Assembly (NCBI RefSeq): GCF_002777965.1
Contig: NZ_NGVR01000023.1
Coordinates: 124,001-188,000 of the forward strand
Direction: 5' to 3'
Length of the DNA: 64,000 nucleotides
Source of the DNA: Proteus columbae
GTDB taxonomy: Bacteria > Pseudomonadota > Gammaproteobacteria > Enterobacterales > Enterobacteriaceae
Shown here piece after piece: positions 46,552-54,737 of this stretch. The notes beneath the pieces are model-generated. The model had not been told where the DNA came from, did not search any database, and worked only from the letters and a program-made list of their open reading frames with translations. Each line of letters starts with the position of its first letter. The first letter of the stretch is position 1. The translations under genes were made by a program, and so were the position numbers.

Positions 46552-46737
46552 TTATTTTGTGGAAGGTGAGCTATCGGGTATTGCTGGAAATTGTTGTGTT
46601 GGTGATGTTTCAGGTTGGGCTTGTTTGTTTTCTATTGGCGTCGTTGAACGAGTATAAATATTTAATCCCGCAAGGAAAACGCCACCGATAGAGCCAAAAG
46701 CAAGTAGTGCGATAACAACGATAATTATTTTTTTCAT
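46552..46737 (-). CDS. Small membrane protein of unknown function
   Basis: A 61-residue protein (MKKIIIVVIALLAFG start at 46737; alternatives at 46746 and 46767). It has one N-terminal hydrophobic helix, LNIYTRSTTP, and a Pro/Gln/Ser/Thr-rich tail. It looks like a single-span or signal-anchored envelope protein. It sits 14 bp before sseA. No family is recognised, and no clear ribosome site supports any of the starts. Confidence 0.6.
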   Translation of the reverse strand: MKKIIIVVIALLAFGSIGGVFLAGLNIYTRSTTPIENKQAQPETSPTQQFPAIPDSSPSTK

Positions 46738-46880
46738 AATGTTCATTTGCAGATGAATGTTGCGCAAAAGTATATCGAGATATGAGGTTGAAACAAGCGC
46801 TAAGTCTTCAGATTGAGGAAAAATATAGAATAAAGGAGAGACGTTCTATCGCGTTAAATAGGCTAAATAGAGATGTAAAA

Positions 46881-46908
46881 AAGGCTATTTACTTTCATAA
46901 ATAGCCTT
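46881..46908 (-). terminator. Hairpin terminator on the leftward strand
   Basis: AAGGCTATTT-N8-AAATAGCCTT, followed on the leftward strand by six T residues. It is about 140 bp past the dcuC-like stop and beyond a first terminator; perhaps a backup. Confidence 0.65.
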
Positions 46909-46965
46909 AATTACAGTACAAGTTGTGTTAATGGTTTCAATCAAAGGTTACAGTCAATGATAAGA

Positions 46966-47003
46966 AAAAATCCCTTAAACTCAGGAGTAAATGAGTTTAA
47001 GGG
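46966..47003 (-). terminator. Terminator after the dcuC-like gene
   Basis: CCCTTAAACTC (46972-46982) pairs with GAGTTTAAGGG (46993-47003). Read leftward the stem is followed by ATTTTTTC. Confidence 0.85.
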
Positions 47004-47050
47004 AAAAGGGTAACGCAACTTAAGACTTCATTTAAAATGCAACTCAATTT

Positions 47051-48418
47051 TTACGAGTAGAGGAACCAGAATGTCATTGCTAAGTTCACAATGGCTGCCA
47101 CAGCCATAGGAATAGCAGTTCGTTTAACTATTTGGAATGGTGAAACATTCGCAATACCTGCAATGGCGACAATGGCTGCGGTAATCGGTGAAACAGTACG
47201 ACCAAAGCTTGTCATAATTTGCATAGGTAAAATTAAGGTAATGACATCCACTTTTAAGAACGCAGCAATTTTCGGTGTTAAGGCCGCAAATGAGAAGAAG
47301 GCGGCATTACCAGAACCCATTAAGAATGCAGCTAAGGCAAGAATGGCACTCATAACAAGGATCATGGCGACAACACCGAAACCGGCATCTTGAGCAGAGC
47401 TAATAAGTGTATCGACTGCACCACTTTTTAATAAACCATTAGCAAAAAACTCACCCGATACAATTAACGATACCACTAAGACAAATTGCTTACCCATTCC
47501 TTCAAAAAACAGCATAAAGCTATTCATTACGGCCTTCGCATCGCGTAAACGAACATATTCAAAAAGAAGTGCAATCACTGTGCTGATAACCATCGCTGTG
47601 GTAACTTCTAATTTAATATAAGGGTGTAATAAAGGACTAAAGCCAATAATGAGTACTAAAGGGATCACAGGTAATAAGGCATAAGACAACGGAATTTTAT
47701 TACCTTCTTCTTTTACGACATCAATTGTTGTTGGGTCAAAAACAAAACCTTCACGTTTATCCCACCAGCGCTGAATAAAGAAATGAGTAATTGCTACAGC
47801 GATAATAATAGGAATAGTAATAGGCAACTGATGTTGTACAAAATAAACGGCAGGTTCAATATCCGCAGTTTTTGCTGCCATAATGACGTTACCAGAGCCG
47901 GGACCATGGTCAATAAATTGACAACATCCAATAACCGCTAAAGCGGAAAGCGGGCTAATACCAGAACGAATTAAAATCGGATACATGGTGACCATTAATA
48001 GCATTCCCAAACCCGCATGGCTTGGAATAAAAATAACCAAGATCTGGGTAACTAAAAATGAAATAACCAAAAGTAAATAAGGCGATTTAATTGCTTTAAG
48101 AGGTTTTTCAAAAATGGCAAATAAAGCACGGCTTGCGCCAACGTGTTCCATATAACGAGAGAAACCCGCAATAGCCATTAATGTTAAGCCCAGCCCCGCT
48201 AAGCGAGAACTCATAATATCCGTAAAGATTTGGAAAATATCAAAATACTTAAATTGCGTTGATTTATTTTCTGGTAATAACGGATTAAGATCGAGAGAAG
48301 CAGTTAGGAGCAATAGCAATAAGCCCCCGAGTAATAATACTGGCTGAGGTTTATAACCTCTAGCCAGTAGATAAACCACCAACGCGGTTACCAGCGCGGC
48401 AATGATTAAACCTGTCAT
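47051..48418 (-). CDS. DcuC-family anaerobic C4-dicarboxylate transporter
   Basis: A 455-residue inner-membrane carrier with about 12 helices, of the DcuC/UIT family. Segments such as IFIPSHAGLGMLLMVTMYP, CCQFIDHGPGSGNVIMAAK, and the re-entrant MGSGNAAFFSFAALTPKIA are typical. E. coli DcuC mainly exports succinate, and exchanges it for fumarate, during fermentation. Here it lies 36 bp after the metC-like gene in the same direction and faces a lyase of the fumarase superfamily across the divergent promoter. It may export fumarate or succinate, or import a dicarboxylate-type substrate. Confidence 0.85.
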   Translation of the reverse strand: MTGLIIAALVTALVVYLLARGYKPQPVLLLGGLLLLLLTASLDLNPLLPENKSTQFKYFDIFQIFTDIMSSRLAGLGLTLMAIAGFSRYMEHVGASRALFAIFEKPLKAIKSPYLLLVISFLVTQILVIFIPSHAGLGMLLMVTMYPILIRSGISPLSALAVIGCCQFIDHGPGSGNVIMAAKTADIEPAVYFVQHQLPITIPIIIAVAITHFFIQRWWDKREGFVFDPTTIDVVKEEGNKIPLSYALLPVIPLVLIIGFSPLLHPYIKLEVTTAMVISTVIALLFEYVRLRDAKAVMNSFMLFFEGMGKQFVLVVSLIVSGEFFANGLLKSGAVDTLISSAQDAGFGVVAMILVMSAILALAAFLMGSGNAAFFSFAALTPKIAAFLKVDVITLILPMQIMTSFGRTVSPITAAIVAIAGIANVSPFQIVKRTAIPMAVAAIVNLAMTFWFLYS

Positions 48419-48454
48419 AATAAATTCCCTAGTAGTGACGCAATAATATTGTTG

Positions 48455-49630
48455 TTATTTATTTAATGCTGAGAACGCTTGTGTAATGTCTGCAATTAAA
48501 TCTTCAGTTGCTTCAAGCCCGATATGTAAACGAACAAAAGGACCGTGGCCTTCATGCCAATCAGAGGCACTTCTTGCACCAGCAACATTGGCAGGTAAAG
48601 CAAGGCTTTCAAATCCACCCCAAGATGCACCAATACCAAAAAGCGCAAGAGCATCAATAAATTGTTCTGATTGCTTGGCGGTATAACCTTGTTTAAATTC
48701 AATGGTTAATAAACCGTTGCTGCCTTTACAATCACGTTTCCATAAATCATGACGAGGGTGATTAGGTAATTCAGGGAACCACACTTTTTCAACTTCAGGG
48801 CGGGTTTCTAGCCATTGCGCAATAGCAAGAGCAGATTTTCCATGGGCTGCAAGACGTTGTCCCAGTGTTCTCATTCCACGAAGCACTAATGCTGCATCAT
48901 CAGGGCTACTGGCTTGGCCTAATGCTTCAGGCAATGCACCAATTTTTTCCCATGCTTTTTCATTCGCAACCATAATGCCCATCATCACATCAGAGTGGCC
49001 GCATAAATATTTAGTCGCTGCAATAACTGAGACATCGGCACCTAATTCCAGTGGGTTATAAAGCCATGCAGAGCCCCAAGTATTATCAACACCAACCGGA
49101 ATATTTCTTTCATGCGCAATACGGCAGATTTCAGGCAAGTCGAGCATTTCATAAAGTAATGAACCCGGTGATTCGACAAAAATCAGCTGTGTATTGTCTT
49201 GAATTTTTTGCTCAAAATCTGAACCATCTGTTTTAAAGAAGCTATAAGCAATGTTATTAGGCTCAAGAAAAGCGGAGGCAATTTTACGCACAGGTTCATA
49301 AACAGAGTCTGCAAATAAAACATGACCACCACTGCGCGCATATCCCATAATGGTCACAGCGATAGCTGCCAATCCGGTAGGGAACAATTGAGCGCGATGA
49401 CCACCTTCTAGCTCTGTTACTAAGGCTTCCAGTGCAAAAGCAGTTTCTGTGCCGCGAGCGCCGTAACTCAATACGCGCTCTGTTGCACGACGATCACGTA
49501 CATCACGCCAGCTTTTAATAGAATCAAAAACAATGGTGCTAGCTCTCATAACAGGCGGATTAATTGGACCTGAGGTTTTAATTTCTTGACGTCCACTGTG
49601 TATCAGTTTTGTTTGTTTATTTTGTTTCAT
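48455..49630 (-). CDS. PLP-dependent cystathionine beta-lyase-like enzyme (MetC-type)
   Basis: A 391-residue Cys/Met-metabolism PLP enzyme. YGARGTETAFALEALV, LFPTGLAAIAVTIMGY, ESPGSLLYEMLDLP, VDNTWGSAWLYNPLELGADV and the PLP-lysine block ATKYLCGHSDVMMG match the MetC group, as does the SWGGFESL end. MetC enzymes cleave C-S bonds, releasing pyruvate, ammonia and a thiol, and many also desulfhydrate cysteine. It starts at ATG 49630 behind GGAG. It is co-transcribed with the DcuC-like gene and divergent from the fumarase-superfamily lyase. This context suggests catabolism rather than methionine synthesis, so I do not call it metC itself. Confidence 0.85.
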   Translation of the reverse strand: MKQNKQTKLIHSGRQEIKTSGPINPPVMRASTIVFDSIKSWRDVRDRRATERVLSYGARGTETAFALEALVTELEGGHRAQLFPTGLAAIAVTIMGYARSGGHVLFADSVYEPVRKIASAFLEPNNIAYSFFKTDGSDFEQKIQDNTQLIFVESPGSLLYEMLDLPEICRIAHERNIPVGVDNTWGSAWLYNPLELGADVSVIAATKYLCGHSDVMMGIMVANEKAWEKIGALPEALGQASSPDDAALVLRGMRTLGQRLAAHGKSALAIAQWLETRPEVEKVWFPELPNHPRHDLWKRDCKGSNGLLTIEFKQGYTAKQSEQFIDALALFGIGASWGGFESLALPANVAGARSASDWHEGHGPFVRLHIGLEATEDLIADITQAFSALNK

Positions 49631-50038
49631 TATTAATATCTCCAAATATAGAAATAGAGTTCCCCGGTAATTAAATAAAATCTTTAATTACTTTTTGTTC
49701 TGCGCTTATTCTGTTTCTATTATTTATAACAAACTTATTTATTTTTAAAATAGCTCTTTTTAAAAAAAGATGATCTTCATCTAACTTTTCAGCATTAATT
49801 ATTCTAATTAAATCTTAAATAACATTTAAGATTCAAAAGTTATAACTAATAAATAAAGGATTATTTATAACATATTGAATTGGTGTTACTTTTTAATTGA
49901 TTAGAAATTTTTGAAATTAGATTAAAATTATCAAAGTGTTTTTTTTGAAATTATACTGCATAAATAAAATAACAATCTAACAAGTCGTTTGATTAAAAAA
50001 ACGATTTTTTTATTATTCTTTTAACAGGGGAAATAATT
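49631..50038. promoter_or_regulatory. Divergent promoter region of the accessory metabolic locus
   Basis: About 400 bp, very AT-rich. It must drive the metC-like/dcuC-like pair leftward and the lyase rightward. Scattered TTGAT half-sites (around 49901 and 49989) are visible but no full FNR site. AGGGGA lies before the lyase start. No small gene is apparent. Confidence 0.5.
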
Positions 50039-51406
50039 ATGGGAACCAGCGTATTTGATTCTGTTTTATTAAAAAATTTATGGTCAACAGAAGAAATGAG
50101 AACTATTTTTTCTGATAAAACAAGAATGCAAAATTGGCTTGATTATGAAGCGGCATTAGCCATAGAACAAGCTGAACTTGGATTGATCCCAAAAGACGCG
50201 GCAAAAGTGATCGCAGACACGGCAAAGCTTGAAAAGCTTGATATGGATTATGTATTAGAACAAGTGCGTTTGACTCGCCATCCATTAGTGCCCACTATTC
50301 GCGGCTTAGAACATGCTTGCCCTGAACATTATGGTGAATATGTTCATTTTGGACCGACTACGCAAGATGTGATTGATACGGGTCTTGTACTGCAATTGAA
50401 AGATGCTCATTACACTTTTCTTCGTGATATCAAAATATTAGGTCGTGCATTGCTTTCATTAAGTGAAAAACACCGCAATACACCTATGGTAGGACGTACA
50501 TTAGCATTACAAGCACTGCCAATTACTTTTGGCCATAAAACTGCGATTTGGTTAACAGAGTTAGCTCGTCATTATCAACGTCTTAAAGAAATTGAACCGC
50601 GTTTATTTGTGGGAAGTGTTGTGGGTGCTGTGGGCACAAAAGCGTCTTTAAGTGATAAAGCCGATGAATTGGAAACTCGTGTATTAAAACGCTTAGGTTT
50701 AGGTGTGCCTGAAATTTCATGGCAACCTGCGCGTGATAGATTTAGCGAATATGGCATGTTGATTGGCTTAATTAGCGGTACATTAGGTAAAATTGCCAAT
50801 GAAATTTTGATATTAGCACATAACGAAATTGATGAATTATCAGAGCCTTTCAGCAAAGGGCAAGTGGGTTCTTCAACGATGCCTCATAAACGTAATCCGG
50901 CTATTGTTGAAAATGCTGCTTGTGTCAGCAACACCTTAAAAGCAAATCTTTCTGTTTTAACCGATATGATGAAACATCAACATGAGCGTGATGGCGCAAT
51001 CTGGAAAATGGAATGGAAAATCATGCCAGAACTGTGTCTGATGCTGTCTGTTATTTTTGATAATATGAAAACAGTATTAGGCGGATTAAATGTTCATGTT
51101 GAAAAAATGCGCAAAAATATGGACATTTTGGGCGGCTTTATGCTGGCTGAACGAGTGATGTTTGCATTATCTGATAAAGCAGGTAAACAAACGGCACATG
51201 AAATTGTGTATGAAGCATCAATGTCAGGGCAAGAAGAAGGTATTACCTTTGTAGAAGCAATTAATCGTGATACACGTATTCGTGATCATATTACGCAAGA
51301 AGAACTTGATGCATTGTTAGATCCAACAACTTATGTGGGTAATGCGCCAGCTCAGGTTGATCGCGTTGTCGCACAAACCAAAGCCTCTGGCTGGCTAAAT
51401 GACTAA
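50039..51406 (+). CDS. Fumarase/aspartase/adenylosuccinate-lyase superfamily enzyme
   Basis: A 455-residue lyase of the superfamily that removes fumarate from succinyl compounds. The signature GSSTMPHKRNPAIVENA is complete (GSSxMPxKxNP), as are the YVHFGPTTQDVIDTGLVLQ and HQHERDGA regions, which contain the histidine and serine/threonine residues typical of the adenylosuccinate-lyase branch. It resembles adenylosuccinate lyase and 3-carboxymuconate cycloisomerase but is not the housekeeping purB, which lies elsewhere in such genomes. With a C-S lyase, a DcuC-type carrier and an MmgE/PrpD protein beside it, an S-(2-succino)cysteine lyase is a good candidate function (inference). Confidence 0.85.
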   Translation: MGTSVFDSVLLKNLWSTEEMRTIFSDKTRMQNWLDYEAALAIEQAELGLIPKDAAKVIADTAKLEKLDMDYVLEQVRLTRHPLVPTIRGLEHACPEHYGEYVHFGPTTQDVIDTGLVLQLKDAHYTFLRDIKILGRALLSLSEKHRNTPMVGRTLALQALPITFGHKTAIWLTELARHYQRLKEIEPRLFVGSVVGAVGTKASLSDKADELETRVLKRLGLGVPEISWQPARDRFSEYGMLIGLISGTLGKIANEILILAHNEIDELSEPFSKGQVGSSTMPHKRNPAIVENAACVSNTLKANLSVLTDMMKHQHERDGAIWKMEWKIMPELCLMLSVIFDNMKTVLGGLNVHVEKMRKNMDILGGFMLAERVMFALSDKAGKQTAHEIVYEASMSGQEEGITFVEAINRDTRIRDHITQEELDALLDPTTYVGNAPAQVDRVVAQTKASGWLND

Positions 51407-51439
51407 GTGACTTAATTACATCCAACCTTCTTATTATCT

Positions 51440-51469
51440 AAAAGCCGGTGATATTGCTGGCTTTTTCTT
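51440..51469 (+). terminator. Hairpin between the lyase and MmgE/PrpD genes
   Basis: AAAGCCGG (51440-51447) pairs imperfectly with CTGGCTTT, followed by T residues. It may reduce rather than stop transcription into the next gene. Confidence 0.65.
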
Positions 51470-51487
51470 ATCTATTTCGAGGTGTTT

Positions 51488-52876
51488 ATGACATTGAGTC
51501 AGCAGTTAGCCCAATTTATTACCACAACGACTTTTTCTGATTTGCCAACACAAGTGGTGAATCGAGCCAAAATTCATTTATTAGATACATTAGGTGTCGC
51601 TTTGGCTGGCAGTGTGCAACAAAGTGCAACTCAAGGGCGACAAGGCGTTGCTTTTTTACCTGATAGTAAAGGTGATATCCCGATTTGGGGAAGTTCACAA
51701 ACGGCAAGTACAACTGTGGCAGCCCTTGCCAATGGAATTGCAGCACATGCTTTAGATTTTGATGATACACATACCGATTCCATTACACATGGTAGTGCCG
51801 TATTAACGCCGGTTGCTTTTGCATTGGGTGAATCTATTGATGCATCATCACAAGATATTTTAACGGCGTGGGTGATTGGCTGGGAAGTCGCAGCAAGAGT
51901 GGGCTTAGCAAGTCATAGTGGATTTCATCAACGTGGTTTTCATGCCACAGCAATTGCCGGTATTTTTGGCGCAACGGCTTGTGCTGCTTCACTATTAAAA
52001 TTGACGCCTGAACAAACTGTGAATGCATTAGGGCTAACAGGAAGTCAAGCAGGAGGAGTGGCGGAATATCTTACTAATAGCTCATCTTCTAAATGCTTTC
52101 ATGCAGGATGGGCTGCACAATCAGGTATTATTGCAGCATCATTAGCAAAAGGTGGAATGACAGGCCCTGAAACAATATTTGAAGGTCGTTATAGCCTTTA
52201 TCAAACACATGGTATTCGAGAGCAAGCGCAACCAGAACAAGTAGCAATGGGATTAGGCGAAGTATGGGAATTTTTAAATGTTTCTATTAAGCCTTATCCT
52301 GTGTGCCATTTTGCTCATGCAACTGTTGATTGTGGGCGTAATTTACTGAAAAGAGGGATCACTGCTGCTGATATCGATAGTGTAGAGTGTGTTGTCGATC
52401 CTGTTGCGGCTGCCTTGATTTGTGAGCCACCTGAAACAAAATGGTCGCCTCAAACCACTTATGGCGCTAAATTTAGTTTGCCGTGGTTATTTGCTGTAGG
52501 CTTTTTAGATAATGCATTAACGCTATCTTCATTATTACCTGAAAATCTACAACGGGAAGATATTCAATCGTTAGCGAAGCGTGTAAGTTATCGTTATCCC
52601 GAAAAAGGGGAAATTTCATTTCCTACCTATTTCCCCGGATTAATTTTCGTGACATTAAAAAATGGCGAAAAAATCACGGAGAGATTAGATATACAGTATG
52701 GTAATCCGAAAAATCCAATGACAGATAAAGATGTGATCAGTAAATTTTACGATAACGCATCTTTGGTGATAGAAGCTGAACAATCGGCACAATTAGTTGA
52801 AAAAATATTGCATTTCGACAGTGTAACCATTTCAGAAATAACACAATTATTACGTGTTAAAGAAATAGAAGGTTAA
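51488..52876 (+). CDS. MmgE/PrpD family protein
   Basis: A 462-residue protein of the MmgE/PrpD fold (aconitate decarboxylase/2-methylcitrate dehydratase relatives). AHALDFDDTHTDSITHGSA, the GFHQRGFHATAIAG glycine-histidine block, LGLTGSQAGG and KPYPVCHFAHATVD are typical. ATG 51488 follows GAGGTG. Other members act on carboxylated substrates. A homologue, YxeQ, sits in the Bacillus operon for S-(2-succino)cysteine breakdown, as I recall it. It is the second gene after the lyase, with a weak hairpin between. Confidence 0.88.
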   Translation: MTLSQQLAQFITTTTFSDLPTQVVNRAKIHLLDTLGVALAGSVQQSATQGRQGVAFLPDSKGDIPIWGSSQTASTTVAALANGIAAHALDFDDTHTDSITHGSAVLTPVAFALGESIDASSQDILTAWVIGWEVAARVGLASHSGFHQRGFHATAIAGIFGATACAASLLKLTPEQTVNALGLTGSQAGGVAEYLTNSSSSKCFHAGWAAQSGIIAASLAKGGMTGPETIFEGRYSLYQTHGIREQAQPEQVAMGLGEVWEFLNVSIKPYPVCHFAHATVDCGRNLLKRGITAADIDSVECVVDPVAAALICEPPETKWSPQTTYGAKFSLPWLFAVGFLDNALTLSSLLPENLQREDIQSLAKRVSYRYPEKGEISFPTYFPGLIFVTLKNGEKITERLDIQYGNPKNPMTDKDVISKFYDNASLVIEAEQSAQLVEKILHFDSVTISEITQLLRVKEIEG

Positions 52877-52908
52877 GCTGAAATAGTATAAACAAGATTA
52901 TTGTGTGA

Positions 52909-52935
52909 AGGATTGGTTTTATCTACCAATCCTTT
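52909..52935. terminator. Terminator between the MmgE/PrpD and FabZ-like genes
   Basis: AAGGATTGGT-N7-ACCAATCCTT in a convergent gap. The downstream T-run is short. Confidence 0.7.
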
Positions 52936-52937
52936 AT

Positions 52938-53363
52938 CTATTGCCTTGCACACATAAATTCAGATGTACAAACTATCTTTTCCCCAATTTTCACCGTACC
53001 TGAAAAGCTAACAATAGTGCGTCGCTGCCTGCGAAACTGGATCTCAATAAGTAGCTGATCACCTGCTTTTACCACATCATAAAACCGTGCATTCTTTATG
53101 CTGGCAAAATAACATTGCTGATCTTCACCCATAGGGGAAAGGTAGTAATGTGCAAGAATGCCCGAAGCTTGAGCCATGCTTTCAAGGAGTAATAAAGGTG
53201 GGTAAAACTCGCCAAAAACAACGGTATCATTGGTTGTGATATTTTTAATGGCTGTTAATTTGCCACTGGCAAGTTCAGCGGGTTTAGAAATAACGCGATC
53301 AATTAATAAGAATGGATAACGATGAGGCAATATTTCCATTATTTCACTGACGGAAATGGGCAT
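52938..53363 (-). CDS. FabZ-like hot-dog protein lacking the catalytic histidine
   Basis: A 141-residue single hot-dog domain close to FabZ (3-hydroxyacyl-ACP dehydratase): EILPHRYPFLLIDRV at the start, LLESMAQASGILAHYY with the catalytic-type Glu61, and VVSFSGTVKIGEKIVC at the end. The FabZ active-site loop GHFPGxPxxPGVL is replaced by GEFYPPLLL: the histidine becomes Glu52 and about four loop residues are missing. It may bind acyl groups without dehydrating them, or use other chemistry. It is not the essential fabZ, which belongs to the lpxD-lpxA cluster. It is monocistronic, between the metabolic locus and the LysR gene. Confidence 0.75.
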   Translation of the reverse strand: MPISVSEIMEILPHRYPFLLIDRVISKPAELASGKLTAIKNITTNDTVVFGEFYPPLLLLESMAQASGILAHYYLSPMGEDQQCYFASIKNARFYDVVKAGDQLLIEIQFRRQRRTIVSFSGTVKIGEKIVCTSEFMCARQ

Positions 53364-53574
53364 ATATTTTCTCCTCGTTATGATGATAGAACAAATCGTT
53401 TTTTATAATAAAGGTGGCTATTATTCCATTCTTATTCAATATGGTACAGTATTGTGCTTTGCTTTAGATAAGAAATTTGGGTTAAGTGGGTAACAAAGGC
53501 CAGAATAGGAAAAATCCAGCCTTTGTTACTTCTCATTTTCTGATGATTTATCGCAATGATTTTATCTATTTTAG

Positions 53575-54483
53575 TTATTCTTGTTGCAGAGTGATATCTG
53601 CATGATTAATCACTTCATTTTGTTCGTTTTTTAATGAATCAAACAGAATTTGTGCCGCTTTTCCTGGGCTATTAGAATTAAAATAAAGGTTATAACGGAT
53701 CGCGGGTAAAGCAGGTAAACCTTCTTTTTCACCTAAAATACGTAAATCATCACCAGAAAGCTCAATTGAACGCGCCATAATTCCTAAGCCAGCTCGTACT
53801 GCCGCTCTTGCACCAGAAAGTGTGGTTGCAATATAAGCAATTCGCCAACGAATACCTTGCTGATCGAGATGATTTATCATCATATCGCGGTAAGTGCTTG
53901 GCTCATCAAGTACTACGAGAGGTAACGGTTCATCAAGATCAAATCTAAAATGTTTTCCGCAATACCATAATGAAGGTGAAACACGTAACACAATTTTAGG
54001 ATAACCCACATGCTCTTCAGTAGAAATGGCTAAATCTAGCTCATTGTTTTCTAACATAGACATTAAGAATGGACTACGTTTAACAATAATTTCCATAATT
54101 AAGCGAGGATAAGCACCTGAAAAACGAGCGAGAAGCTCAGGTAAAATCGTGTTTGCGGTGTCATCAGGAGAACCAATTTTTAAAATGCCGTCAATCTCTT
54201 CATGCATCAGTGAAAGGCATGCTTCGTCGTTAAGGCGTAAAATACGGCGAGCGTAATTAAGTAGTTGTGTACCGGCTTCTGTCAGTGTTTTATTTCGACC
54301 TTGGCGAGCAAACAGCTCTTTTCCAAGTAGAGACTCAAGTCGTTGCATCTGTTGGCTAACGGCGGATTGTGTGCGACAAACAGATTCAGCCGCGGCAGCG
54401 AAGGTATTTCCATCGACAACGGCGACAAAGGTTCGAAGTAAATCAAGTTCTAAGTTAAAAATAGGGCGTTTTGCGCAAGTCAT
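53575..54483 (-). CDS. LysR-family regulator similar to LrhA/HexA
   Basis: A 302-residue LysR regulator. The N-terminal HTH region reads LDLLRTFVAVVDGNTFAAAA, then ESVCRTQSAVSQQMQRLESL, nearly as in E. coli LrhA, and IKRSPF-like effector-domain strands and the GARAAVRAGLGIMAR block match too. LrhA represses flagellar master genes in E. coli and HexA represses virulence traits in other enterobacteria. A true lrhA normally sits upstream of nuo, so this may be a paralogue. It could regulate the neighbouring FabZ-like gene or the metabolic locus. Confidence 0.85.
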   Translation of the reverse strand: MTCAKRPIFNLELDLLRTFVAVVDGNTFAAAAESVCRTQSAVSQQMQRLESLLGKELFARQGRNKTLTEAGTQLLNYARRILRLNDEACLSLMHEEIDGILKIGSPDDTANTILPELLARFSGAYPRLIMEIIVKRSPFLMSMLENNELDLAISTEEHVGYPKIVLRVSPSLWYCGKHFRFDLDEPLPLVVLDEPSTYRDMMINHLDQQGIRWRIAYIATTLSGARAAVRAGLGIMARSIELSGDDLRILGEKEGLPALPAIRYNLYFNSNSPGKAAQILFDSLKNEQNEVINHADITLQQE

Positions 54484-54673
54484 TATAGATATCTCTTAAC
54501 TGGTGTTGTTGTGCTTAATAAAACAAAAGAAAAATATTTTTATAAGACTATTTTGGATGTTACGTAACCAAGTCTCATACTATGAATAGTTGAATGAATA
54601 ATCCATAACAAAGCACAATAAATTCGAGAAGTTATCCATTCTTTGATGAAAAAGGCATGCAAGCAAAGGTAAC

Positions 54674-54692
54674 TACTGATTTTTATACAGTG
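54674..54692. promoter_or_regulatory. Degenerate LexA-like site upstream of dinG
   Basis: TACTGATTTTTATACAGTG keeps CTG and CAG arms with 9 instead of 10 bases between. The E. coli dinG SOS box also has one good half (TATACAG) and one degenerate half, so the site may still be functional. Confidence 0.45.
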
Positions 54693-54737
54693 TTATGAGA
54701 CAATAGCGCCTTTCTTGAAATCAGTTACAGAGTGGTT

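Noticed and set aside
49901-50000. An FNR site in the divergent promoter of the metabolic locus
   Set aside because: Only TTGAT half-sites are seen, without the partner ATCAA at the right distance.
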